DNA of 13,003 nucleotides, taken from NCBI GenBank assembly GCA_016928395.1, contig JAFGKV010000269.1, positions 1-13,003 on the forward strand. Reading direction: 5' to 3'. Each line of letters opens with the position of its first letter. Positions within the stretch are counted from its first letter, which is position 1. The translations under genes were made by a program, and so were the position numbers. Origin of the DNA: Candidatus Fermentibacterota bacterium. Its GTDB lineage: Bacteria > JAFGKV01. A model generated the notes under the pieces. The model worked only from the letters and a program-made list of their open reading frames with translations, made no database searches and was not told the origin of the DNA. Positions 1-6,916 of this stretch are shown piece after piece.

Positions 1-87
1 GACCCGGGCACTGGCAGTGGAACCTTCGTGCTTCGACTGGAGAGCGTGCTGGGCACGGCACACACGCGGGTTGTGCGCGTCAACTAG
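1..87 (+). CDS. C-terminal end of a probable secreted protein (partial, 5' end outside window)
   Basis: The frame is open from base 1 and ends at TAG 85-87, leaving 28 codons. The peptide contains GTFVLRLES followed by a turn and TRVVRVN at the very end. This strand-turn-strand pattern, with a hydrophobic/aromatic first strand, a Gly in the turn and a final V-x-R/K-V-V-x-V strand, resembles type IX-like C-terminal sorting domains and FlgD Ig-like tails that close many large exported proteins in FCB-type bacteria. Only the tail is visible, so the body of the protein and its role are unknown. The stop is followed within two bases by a heptamer repeat array. The reading frame is convincing because codon use matches the neighbours and the ending pattern is typical. 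The family assignment is an inference. Confidence 0.55.
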   Translation, partial: DPGTGSGTFVLRLESVLGTAHTRVVRVN

Positions 88-88
88 G

Positions 89-130
89 GGCAGTCAGCAG
101 TCGGCAGTCGGCAGTCAGCAGTAGGCAGGA
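89..130 (+). repeat. Heptamer tandem repeat, consensus RGCAGTC, six units
   Basis: Six consecutive 7-base units begin two bases after the TAG of the partial gene. Units 1, 3 and 4 are GGCAGTC, unit 2 is AGCAGTC, unit 5 is AGCAGTA and unit 6 is GGCAGGA. The array is non-coding and lies downstream of both flanking genes. The same heptamer reappears on the minus strand at 11900-11920. Confidence 0.85.
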
Positions 131-152
131 GGCGCGGTCCGGCCTACCCCGT

Positions 153-180
153 GAACCCTGAACCCTGCGAGCGAAGCGAG
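153..180 (+). repeat. GAACCCT heptamer pair followed by GCGAGCGAAGCGAG
   Basis: Two perfect GAACCCT heptamers (153-166) run directly into the 14-base motif GCGAGCGAAGCGAG (167-180). On the minus strand at 11647-11702 the same heptamers are followed, five bases later, by a near-identical motif with A replaced by T at one position. The segment therefore appears to be a conserved composite intergenic element, not chance sequence. Confidence 0.75.
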
Positions 181-205
181 GCCGTTGCCCGGAACGCAGT
201 GTGCG

Positions 206-1564
206 CTACGGACCCCAGACCAGCCAGACGAACGCTGCGCCGGCGACAGTCGCGGCGATGGTAAACGGGAAGCCGATGGAGGCGAAGCGGAAGAAGGTGA
301 CCCGATAACCACGGCGTTTGAGTATGCCCGTAGCCACGATATTGGCGGAGGCCCCCACCGGCGAGATATTGCCGCCCAGGCAGGCCCCCACCAGGAGCCC
401 GAAGGTCAGGAAGTAGTAATCCGTGACGCCAAGGGCCACGCCCAGGGCCCGTACTACCGGGATCATGGCGGTCACATAGGGCACATTGTCCACCACGCCG
501 CTGATGAGAACCGACCCCCATACCACCAGCATGAACGCTGTGAACGGGTCATTCCCCGACCATGAGGCCATGATCGCGCCGATGCGCTGCATCACGCCGT
601 AGCTCTCCAGCGAGTTGACCATGAAGAAGATGCCCGCCAGGAGGAAGAGGGTGTCGAAGTCGAACCCCTTGACGATATCCCACGCGCTCCGCGCTTGCTC
701 GCGTCCCTCGATCTCGTGATCGTCGGGCCGAAGCCGTACCCGGAGGATCCACCCCTTCTCCGGCCCGGCCGTGGCATGCCAGACCAGCGTGATCACGGCT
801 CCGGCCGCGCACAGCGATCCAGCGGCGAGGCCGACACCCGATGTGAACAGGCTGATCACCGCGAGACCGGCGATGACGATGCCGAGAATAGCCGTCGGCA
901 CCCAGCTCGTGACTTCCGGCAGCGGCGGTGCGCTGACCGGACTCTTGTCACGCCCGAAGATGAAGTAGAGGACAAAAAACGATGCGACGGCCCCGGCCTG
1001 CACTGCGAAGAAGATCCCCGGTTTTCCGTGGAAGAAGAAGAAGTCATTGAATCCCATATTCTCGGAGGCTGCCAGGATCATGCTGGGAGGGTCACCCACC
1101 AGAGTGGCCGTACCCTGCAGATTGCTGGCGACGGCGATGCCGATGAGCAGCGGTACAGGGCTTACTTTGAGGCGCCGGGTCGCCTCCAGCGCGATGGGCG
1201 CCACGATCATCACCGTGGCGACATTCTCCACGAAGATCGAGATAATGCCCGAGAGGGCGCAGATGAGCACCCCGGCCTTGCCGTAGGTCCCCGCCATTCG
1301 GATCAGCTTGGCCGCCAGGTATTCGGGAACTCTGGTCTCGATCAGGATCTCCGCGACGATCAGAATGCCCGCAAAGATGAGCAGGACATTGTAGTTGATG
1401 GTCAAGAAGACTCGCAGGTCTGGCGGAGCGCCCAGGGCGAAGGAAATCATTGATGCCGTCATGGCCCCAAGCCACACGACCGCTCCACGCCAGTTATTGG
1501 CGAAGGCGACATATCCGTAGATGCACACAAAACAGATGGAGAACACGATACCTTGCGTCGTCAT
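206..1564 (-). CDS. ArsB/NhaD-superfamily (SLC13/CitMHS-type) anion permease
   Basis: A 452-residue polytopic membrane protein, the usual length for CitMHS/ArsB-fold permeases. The fold's two inverted halves each carry their signature. The first half has IFVENVATVMIVAPI (110-124) and SNLQGTATLVGDPPS (147-161). The second half has SGVVDNVPYVTAMIPV (355-370) and CLGGNISPVGASANIV (395-410). A charged cytoplasmic linker (about 265-300) separates the halves. These motifs resemble the NhaD/P-protein/ArsB branch, whose members move arsenite, protons against sodium, or organic anions. The substrate cannot be read from sequence. ATG 1562-1564 is preceded by an AGGA Shine-Dalgarno sequence at suitable spacing. 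The gene stands alone: no arsenate reductase is adjacent, and the ArsR-like gene at 5028-5606 lies 3.5 kb away beyond the protease gene, so an arsenic role is not supported. A 21-bp-spaced direct repeat overlaps its leader. Confidence 0.9.
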   Translation of the reverse strand: MTTQGIVFSICFVCIYGYVAFANNWRGAVVWLGAMTASMISFALGAPPDLRVFLTINYNVLLIFAGILIVAEILIETRVPEYLAAKLIRMAGTYGKAGVLICALSGIISIFVENVATVMIVAPIALEATRRLKVSPVPLLIGIAVASNLQGTATLVGDPPSMILAASENMGFNDFFFFHGKPGIFFAVQAGAVASFFVLYFIFGRDKSPVSAPPLPEVTSWVPTAILGIVIAGLAVISLFTSGVGLAAGSLCAAGAVITLVWHATAGPEKGWILRVRLRPDDHEIEGREQARSAWDIVKGFDFDTLFLLAGIFFMVNSLESYGVMQRIGAIMASWSGNDPFTAFMLVVWGSVLISGVVDNVPYVTAMIPVVRALGVALGVTDYYFLTFGLLVGACLGGNISPVGASANIVATGILKRRGYRVTFFRFASIGFPFTIAATVAGAAFVWLVWGP

Positions 1565-1961
1565 ATCAGATTCCTGCCGTCAGTATCGACACACCTGCCG
1601 TCACTCTCTCAGACGCCCACGTCATTCCGAGTAAGGCACGCGCTGGTGTGAGCTGTGGGGCATCATCCTTTCCGGAAATGCGGCGTTACGCGGGCGACAA
1701 GATAGGCGTTTAGCCTGCAAAGGCAGCTCTTGAGTGGGAATGAGGATGCATGTCCTTCCACGATCGGCATCTGCATCGCGCGCGAAGCCGATATCGAACC
1801 AACGGGGAGTCCATGGCGGAGACGGCGATGCCGAAATCGATCGAAATTGCGTATCTCGCCCGGCATGACGCGAGGAACCGCTTGCGCCACGACCCTTCAG
1901 GGCTTCATTGCGGGGTGCCGAACCCGCTCCACATTGTCTCCACCAACGATCGGGGGATCCC
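1565..1961. other. Divergent intergenic region between permease and M16 protease
   Basis: About 400 bases separate two divergently transcribed genes, so both promoters must lie here. I found no convincing -35/-10 pair on either strand. Apart from the phased direct repeat at 1573-1603, there are small overlapping stem-loops at 1704-1724 (AGGC/GCCT and GCCT/AGGC). The open frames crossing this region have no recognisable protein features and arginine/serine-rich composition typical of shadow frames. Confidence 0.5.
1573..1603 (-). promoter_or_regulatory. 10-bp direct repeat, 21-bp period, in the permease leader
   Basis: CCTGCCGTCA occurs at 1573-1582 and again at 1594-1603, a start-to-start distance of 21 bases (two helical turns). 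In the gene's orientation it reads TGACGGCAGG, and the copy nearer the gene includes part of the Shine-Dalgarno sequence. Helically phased direct repeats are typical of some activator or repressor sites. No protein is assigned. Confidence 0.4.
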
Positions 1962-4817
1962 ATGCGAACCGTGCTACCGCTTTTCCTGACAACCCTCGTG
2001 CTCTCGTGTGCCCGGCTGGCGCCTCCGGCCACGGAGCACCCCGTCGAGCCGGTCGTGGCGTCGTGTGCCCTCACGGATACGCTATCACTGGATCCTGCCG
2101 TCATTACGGGAGTGCTCCCCAATGGCCTCACCTACTTCATTCGCAGGAATGGAAAACCCGAGGGCCGCGCGGAGCTGCGCCTGGCGGTGAACGTGGGTTC
2201 CGTGCTGGAAGACGAGGATCAACGGGGACTCGCCCATTTCACCGAACACATGGCGTTCAACGGCACCGAGCACTTCGCCAAGCACGAGCTGACCGATTTC
2301 CTGGAATCCATCGGTATGCGATTTGGTCCAGAACTGAACGCCTATACCAGTTTCGATGAAACCGTGTACATGCTCCATGTTCCCACCGACAGTGCCGAGC
2401 TCGTCGAGAAGGCGTTCCTGATTCTCCACGACTGGGCCTGCGGGATGCTTCTCGAAGATGAGGAGATCGACAAGGAGCGCGGCGTTATCATGGAAGAGTG
2501 GCGGGGGAGACGTGGCGCGGATGCGCGCATCAGTGACCGGCAGTATCCCGTGCTCTACCACGGCTCCCGCTATGGCGTGCGGCTGCCCATCGGTGAGCCC
2601 TCGGTGATCGAGGGATGCGAGTATGAGACGCTGCGCCGGTTCTATCGCGACTGGTACCGGCCGGATCTGATGGCGGTGGTGGCAGTTGGAGACTTCGACC
2701 CGGCGTGGATCAAGACCCTTATCGAAGAGCGTTTCTCGGGCATCACGCTTCCTGAGACCATGAGGGAACGAGAGTTCTTTCCGGTGCCCGATCACGACAG
2801 CCTCCTCTGTATCGTCACCACCGATCCGGAAGCGACCAGAACCCAACTCTCACTCGTGTACAAAGGCCCGCGTCGTCCCATCGTTACCGGAGAGGACTAC
2901 CGGCGTCGCATGGTTGAGAATTTGCACCTCTCGATGCTGAACCGAAGACTGGAGGAACGGGCCAAGGAGACGGATCCTGACTTCATCAGAGCATATTCCA
3001 TGAACCGGGCCATCGCCCGAACGAAGGAGGCCTACACCCTCACCGCACAGGTGCGAGACGGCGGGGTGATTCGTGGGTTGGAGGCGCTGTTGGGTGAAGC
3101 TCAGCGCGTGTACCAGCACGGATTCATCTCCACGGAGCTGGAGCGGGAGAAGCTCGTATTCTTGCGCAACGCGGACCGCGCCTATGTGGAGCAGGACAAG
3201 ACCGAATCCAACCGGCTGATCTGGTCATACGTCGGTAGCTTCCTTCGGGATGAGCCCACGCCGGGCGTCGAGTTTGCCTACAGATTTTGCCAGGAGCATC
3301 TCCCGGGCATCACCCTGGATGAGGTCAATGGCTTCGCGCAGACATGGATGAACGGAAGCCGGGTGGTCATGGTGAGCGCGCCGGAATCCGTGGAGAATCC
3401 ACCGCCGAATGAGGAAGAGCTGGCGGCACGAATCGCCGCGGTGAAGCATGCCGCCTACGAGGCGTATGAGGATGCCATGCCCGGCTTGCAGTTGCTCGAT
3501 CGTATCCCCGCCCCGGGTTCCGTGGTGGCGGAACGTCAATTGGACGCCGTGGGCGCAACGGAATGGACTCTCTCCAACGGCATTCGTGTCGTGTGGAAGC
3601 CGACGGATTTCAAGAATGACGAGATTTTGTTCTCCGCCTTCAGTCCCGGTGGCAGTTCTCTGGTGCCCGACAGTCTTGTCACCGCCGCATCCTCCGCCTG
3701 TGGCATCGTCTTGGAGAGCGGGGTTGGAGCGTTCAGCAAGACACAACTCGACAAGGTTTTGGCCGGTTCACTGGTCTTCATGTGGCCGAGCATAGACGAA
3801 GCGTTCGAAGGTATGAACGGGAGTTTCTCCCCCAAAGACATGGAGACAGCCTTTCAGCTCATTCACCTCTACTTTACCGCGGTGAGGGAAGACTCGGCGG
3901 CATTCGGCGCCTACCGAACCCAGATGGAAGAGTATGTCAGGAACCGGTCCGCCGAGCCCAGGGAAGTCTACCAGGACACGGTGTCGGCCACCCTGAGTCA
4001 GTACCATCCCCGCCACAGGCTATGGACGGCTGAGACCGTCCGCGAGCTCGATCTCGGCGAGGCCTTGGCTGTGTACAGGGATCGATTCGCCGACGCCGGC
4101 GATTTTACCTTTGTCTTTGTCGGTGCATTGGATCCGGAGGCTTTGCGCCCCCTGGCAGCGACCTACCTGGCCAGTCTTCCCGCCCTGGGGCGTGGGGAGA
4201 CGTGGCGGGATGTCGGGCCGACACCGCCCGAGGGCGTGGTGGAGAAGGAAGTACGGCTGGGTATAGAGAAGAAGGGAGAGGTACGCCTTGTGTTCCCCAG
4301 CGACCTGGCGTGGAGCCCGCAGGCCGTACACCGGATACGCAGCATGGCCCAGGCGATGCAGATCAGGTTGCGGGAACGGATTCGGGAGGACATGAGCGGC
4401 ACCTACGGTGTCGGCGTTCGACCGGGATTGGTCCGCTATCCCAAGTCGAAGTGTTTTGCCTGGATATCCTTTGGATGCGACCCTGATCGCGCGGATGAGC
4501 TGGTGGAGGCGGTGTTGAGTGAGATTGCCGCCATTCAGGCCGAGGGGCCGGATTCAGTCGATCTGGCCAAGGTCAAGGAGGCGCAACGTCGGCAGTTCGT
4601 GAAGGGCCTCCAGGAGAACAGATTCTGGCAGAATGCACTGCACGATGCCTATCTGCACGATGAGCCGGTCGAAGATATCCTCTCCTATTCCGATTTGATC
4701 GAATCGCTCACTGCCGAGGACATCCGCGAGGCGGCTGTCTCCGTCTTCGACTTCGACCGCTATGTGAAGATCGCTCTCTATCCGGGGGACACTGGCGGCG
4801 GGGCCGTCGGCCTCTGA
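1962..4817 (+). CDS. M16-family zinc metalloprotease, outer-envelope lipoprotein (PqqL-like)
   Basis: Starting at ATG 1962 (GGGGGA ribosome site just upstream), the product has 951 residues, the length of full two-half M16 proteases. A start at 1908 would place 18 residues in front of a perfect lipoprotein signal, so 1962 is preferred. The signal is MRT plus a hydrophobic stretch ending VLSC, with Cys16 as the lipidation site. The inverted zinc motif is HFTEH (H92, E95, H96), and the downstream ERGVIMEE (E172-E179) supplies the third ligand and helper glutamate. The adjoining residues (LESIGMRFGP and NAYTSFDETVY) match the PqqL/pitrilysin subfamily. An M16 C-terminal-type domain follows (about 230-265 onward). 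A second, catalytically silent half starts near 534 (TLSNGIRVVWKP) and carries the REDMSGTY Arg-x6-Tyr pair near 807-815 used by M16 enzymes for substrate backbone binding. The role is probably peptide degradation in the periplasm or at the outer membrane. The substrate is unknown. Confidence 0.93.
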   Translation: MRTVLPLFLTTLVLSCARLAPPATEHPVEPVVASCALTDTLSLDPAVITGVLPNGLTYFIRRNGKPEGRAELRLAVNVGSVLEDEDQRGLAHFTEHMAFNGTEHFAKHELTDFLESIGMRFGPELNAYTSFDETVYMLHVPTDSAELVEKAFLILHDWACGMLLEDEEIDKERGVIMEEWRGRRGADARISDRQYPVLYHGSRYGVRLPIGEPSVIEGCEYETLRRFYRDWYRPDLMAVVAVGDFDPAWIKTLIEERFSGITLPETMREREFFPVPDHDSLLCIVTTDPEATRTQLSLVYKGPRRPIVTGEDYRRRMVENLHLSMLNRRLEERAKETDPDFIRAYSMNRAIARTKEAYTLTAQVRDGGVIRGLEALLGEAQRVYQHGFISTELEREKLVFLRNADRAYVEQDKTESNRLIWSYVGSFLRDEPTPGVEFAYRFCQEHLPGITLDEVNGFAQTWMNGSRVVMVSAPESVENPPPNEEELAARIAAVKHAAYEAYEDAMPGLQLLDRIPAPGSVVAERQLDAVGATEWTLSNGIRVVWKPTDFKNDEILFSAFSPGGSSLVPDSLVTAASSACGIVLESGVGAFSKTQLDKVLAGSLVFMWPSIDEAFEGMNGSFSPKDMETAFQLIHLYFTAVREDSAAFGAYRTQMEEYVRNRSAEPREVYQDTVSATLSQYHPRHRLWTAETVRELDLGEALAVYRDRFADAGDFTFVFVGALDPEALRPLAATYLASLPALGRGETWRDVGPTPPEGVVEKEVRLGIEKKGEVRLVFPSDLAWSPQAVHRIRSMAQAMQIRLRERIREDMSGTYGVGVRPGLVRYPKSKCFAWISFGCDPDRADELVEAVLSEIAAIQAEGPDSVDLAKVKEAQRRQFVKGLQENRFWQNALHDAYLHDEPVEDILSYSDLIESLTAEDIREAAVSVFDFDRYVKIALYPGDTGGGAVGL

Positions 4818-4972
4818 AGAGATAGACGAAGACTCTCGCCTCCGAGTGCCTTCAACATCATCGATCGGTTGTGCTCTCCCGGTGAGACGTCAGGGCAAAG
4901 ACCGCGACGGGTATCACGCGGTGATCCACGGTGGAGAGCGAGGCATCGCGGCTCGTAAGGAGAAGATGGCCC

Positions 4973-5010
4973 GGATTTCCCTTCCAGGTCAGACCCGGGA
5001 AGGGAAATCC
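4973..5010. terminator. Perfect 13-bp inverted repeat between convergent genes
   Basis: GGATTTCCCTTCC (4973-4985) is exactly complementary to GGAAGGGAAATCC (4998-5010), with a 12-base loop. It sits between the stop of the M16 gene (4817) and the stop of the convergent ArsR gene (5028), so it could end transcription from both sides. There is no T-run after either arm, so it is not a textbook intrinsic terminator. It might instead be a transcript-stabilising hairpin or a protein site. Confidence 0.55.
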
Positions 5011-5027
5011 AAGCCGTCAGCCCGTGG

Positions 5028-5606
5028 TCAGAATTCCGGCATCTGCCATTCCACCCGCCAGTAGATCCCGTTTTCACGCTTCATGAGGCCTTCGTCAACC
5101 ATGGCGCGCCGGAAGAACGCATGGTCCTCATGATGGCGGTTGATGAGGGCGTTCACCTGCTTTTCCGGGTATTTGACACCAAACTCGAAACGTTCGGCGA
5201 GCCACCTCAAGAGCACAAGCCGCTTCTTATAGCCGGCGGGAATGGCCGTGATGGTCTCGCCGTTCACGAAATTGCCCAGTACCTTCTCCTCCCAGTCGGA
5301 TGAGGTGGTTCCTTCGGCGAGGGAGGCGATGCGAGCATCGGAGAGCAGTTCCCTCCTCAAATGGTCCAGCGTGCTCAGATCGAGGCGATGCAGGTGGTCA
5401 TTGCCGACCCTGCGCATGATCACCAACCCGGCTCGCTTGAGCTTCCCCAGATGATGAGATACCGTCGGTTCCTCAAGTTCCAGCGTGGATGCCAACTCGC
5501 CGACGCTGCACTCTCTGCCAGCCAGAATGCCCACGATCTTGAGGCGATTCTCGTTGGCCAGAGCCTTGAAGAAGTGGAGAAGGGTTGCGGTGTGAGATTG
5601 CGTCAT
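5028..5606 (-). CDS. ArsR-type winged-helix transcriptional regulator with C-terminal DUF2087 domain
   Basis: 192 residues. The N-terminal half is an ArsR-type winged helix: FFKALANENRLKIVGILAG (12-30) is the canonical opening, and ELASTLELEEPTVSHHLGKL (37-56) is the recognition helix-turn-helix, followed by the wing (61-76). The metal-binding CVC pair of classical ArsR/SmtB alpha-3 sites is absent; only Cys33 lies nearby, so a thiolate metal sensor is unlikely. The C-terminal part (about 107-185, with KRLVLLRWLAERF, YPEKQVNALI and GIYWR) matches DUF2087, a small domain often attached to HTH regulators whose ligand is unknown. ATG 5604-5606 follows a perfect AGGAGG. A promoter and a palindrome lie immediately upstream, suggesting autorepression. 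The next gene in the same direction upstream (5878-6360) is separated by this promoter, so the regulator is probably monocistronic. Target genes are not evident. Confidence 0.92.
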   Translation of the reverse strand: MTQSHTATLLHFFKALANENRLKIVGILAGRECSVGELASTLELEEPTVSHHLGKLKRAGLVIMRRVGNDHLHRLDLSTLDHLRRELLSDARIASLAEGTTSSDWEEKVLGNFVNGETITAIPAGYKKRLVLLRWLAERFEFGVKYPEKQVNALINRHHEDHAFFRRAMVDEGLMKRENGIYWRVEWQMPEF

Positions 5607-5615
5607 GGGAGCCTC

Positions 5616-5639
5616 CTATTTAGATGTAGAGCAAAATAG
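5616..5639 (-). promoter_or_regulatory. Candidate ArsR-family operator (inverted repeat CTATTT-N12-AAATAG)
   Basis: CTATTT at 5616-5621 and AAATAG at 5634-5639 form a perfect inverted repeat with a 12-base spacer. It lies between the -10 element and the start codon and overlaps the AGGAGG site by two bases. Size and position fit an ArsR-family dimer site that blocks transcription initiation. It is AT-rich in an otherwise GC-rich context. Confidence 0.5.
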
Positions 5640-5667
5640 AAGATAGTCGACCAAGATGCACCGTCAA
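5640..5667 (-). promoter_or_regulatory. Sigma-70-type promoter of the ArsR-DUF2087 gene
   Basis: On the minus strand, TTGACG (complement of 5662-5667, one mismatch from TTGACA) and TATCTT (complement of 5640-5645, four of six matches) are separated by 16 bases. Transcription would start inside the palindrome at 5616-5639. Confidence 0.5.
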
Positions 5668-5877
5668 GAGGATTCCTTCCGCACAACCACCCGCGGGGCG
5701 TGTCCCTGATCAGACACCGGCGGGGGCGGGAGATTCAGCGGAGCCTTGCGCCGCTCAATGCTGCCGGCCGGCTTCGGATCGAGCGTCATCCAAAGATCCT
5801 GTGGCGTAGAGGGCCAGACACGCCTCCGGGCAGAGATAGACTGCGGCCGGTAGGCCGATCAGGCCTTTGGGTTGCAT
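5668..5877. other. Intergenic spacer with a weak stem-loop
   Basis: About 200 bases with no credible gene. The only structure noticed is AGGCC (5852-5856) pairing with GGCCT (5862-5866) around a 5-base loop. It lies 12 bases past the stop of the minus-strand DUF188 gene and could be a weak terminator. Confidence 0.35.
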
Positions 5878-6360
5878 CTATCGACCCCGAAGCACGGCCT
5901 GGATCAGCTCATGGAGATGATGGACGAACTGGGAGCGGTCACGCTTCTGGAACGGAGCCGGGCCCTGGGTGATGTTGCCGAGGTCGCGCAGAAACGCCGC
6001 GATCTCCCGCCGGGCCAATGCATCACCGATGCTGTCCTCCGTGAACACGCGGCCTCGGGGAGTGATGGCCCTCGCCCCTCCCTCCAGACACCGGGCCGCC
6101 AGCGGTGTGTCGCCGGTGACGACAATATCGTCTGGTCGCACCTGGCCGACGATCCAGTCGTCTGCCGCATCGGGCTGCGCACCCACGACTACTAGGTCGA
6201 TTCCTTCATCTCCGGGAATCCGCATGGCTGAGTTGGCCACCACTATGACCAGCAATCCGTGACGTCGAGCCACACGGAAGGTCTCCTCCTTCACTGGGCA
6301 TCCGTCCGCATCCACGAAGATTCTGGGGAGCCGGCCGGAAGGGGAGGGAACAGGATGCAT
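5878..6360 (-). CDS. YaiI/YqxD family protein (UPF0178, DUF188)
   Basis: From the ATG at 6358-6360 the product is 160 residues, close to the roughly 150 of this family. Family hallmarks in order are IFVDADGCPVK (14-24), VVVANSAMRIP (40-49), VVVGAQPDAADDWIV (57-71), DIVVTGDTPLAARCLEGGA (78-96), the PRGR turn (101-104) and the C-terminal QKRDRSQF (138-145). The acidic residues D17, D19, D68 and D84 lie where PIN-like nuclease folds place metal ligands, but no activity has been established for the family, so none is claimed. The frame stays open for another 138 codons upstream (to 6774). That extension shows no conserved motif and is rich in Ser/Pro/Arg, so the family-length start is chosen. A GAAAGG stretch about nine bases upstream can act as ribosome site. 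Confidence 0.88.
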   Translation of the reverse strand: MHPVPSPSGRLPRIFVDADGCPVKEETFRVARRHGLLVIVVANSAMRIPGDEGIDLVVVGAQPDAADDWIVGQVRPDDIVVTGDTPLAARCLEGGARAITPRGRVFTEDSIGDALARREIAAFLRDLGNITQGPAPFQKRDRSQFVHHLHELIQAVLRGR

Positions 6361-6916
6361 TACACTATAGCCTTTCGGACAAGACGGGCTCCCCCGAATC
6401 GACACGACCGTCGCCTGGGCTCGGGCTGGGAAGGCGCCCCAGAACCTTCGACGCGTGGACGTTGGGCATGGCTTTGCCACCTTCGGCAATTCGGTGGAAA
6501 TAGGTGCTGTGGATCCTGCATAGACGCATCTCGAGTCATCGAAGGTCAAGCATACTCCGGTGATGCGATGGAGTAGAACAGCAATGACGCGGAATGGAAA
6601 CCGTTGCGTGAGCGGGGGCGGACCGAGGGTGGCTCGGAAATCGCTCCAGTTGTTCTCTTCGACTCTGCCGTGTATCTTGCACTGGTTATACAATGCAGAA
6701 GAAGGCCCGGTGGGCATCGGCAACGCCGACGGATAGGGCCGAATTGAGATGCTGCGATAGCAGAATGAAGCCACGCAGGATTGAAAAGGGCGCGGGGATT
6801 CCTGTCGCTCGAGGATCGTTGCAGCGCATTGAACTCAGAGGATTACTCCAAGTGGCGGTGTTCGCCCAACGGAGTATCATGTCACAGCACCCACCCACAC
6901 AAAAGGAGATGGAACC
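6361..6916. other. About 550-base region without a convincing gene
   Basis: This region lies between the divergent DUF188 and BIG2 lipoprotein genes. Open frames exist on both strands but none shows a ribosome site, signal or family motif. It ends with the stem-loop at 6841-6878. An AT-rich patch around 6684-6694 (TTATACAAT) could contain a -10 element, but no matching -35 is seen. Confidence 0.45.
6841..6878 (+). promoter_or_regulatory. Stem-loop in the leader of the BIG2 lipoprotein gene
   Basis: TACTCC (6844-6849) pairs with GGAGTA (6871-6876). Inside it, GGCG pairs with CGCC across a symmetric 4x4 internal loop and a GTGTT terminal loop. With one bulged T, the outer stem gains GA/TC (6841-6842 with 6877-6878). 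The element ends about 24 bases before the Shine-Dalgarno sequence, so it could affect mRNA stability or translation. Confidence 0.35.

Noticed and set aside
89-130. CRISPR-like array
   Set aside because: The units are 7-base tandem repeats without unique spacers, and no cas gene is present.
695-1453. 252-codon plus-strand open frame
   Set aside because: It is antisense to the well-supported permease, with a highly charged composition and no motifs.
1908-1961. Upstream start for the M16 protease
   Set aside because: It would add 18 residues before a clean lipoprotein signal; ATG 1962 has a GGGGGA ribosome site and gives a normal lipobox.
2085-2846. 253-codon minus-strand open frame
   Set aside because: It is antisense to the catalytic domain of the M16 protease, with no ribosome site and no motifs.
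206-5606. Arsenic resistance locus (ArsB-like permease plus ArsR-like regulator)
   Set aside because: The two genes are 3.5 kb apart with a divergent protease gene between them, the regulator lacks the CVC metal site, and no arsenate reductase is present.
6361-6774. 138-codon N-terminal extension of the DUF188 gene
   Set aside because: The extension has no family motif and the family is about 150 residues long, which fits the start at 6360.
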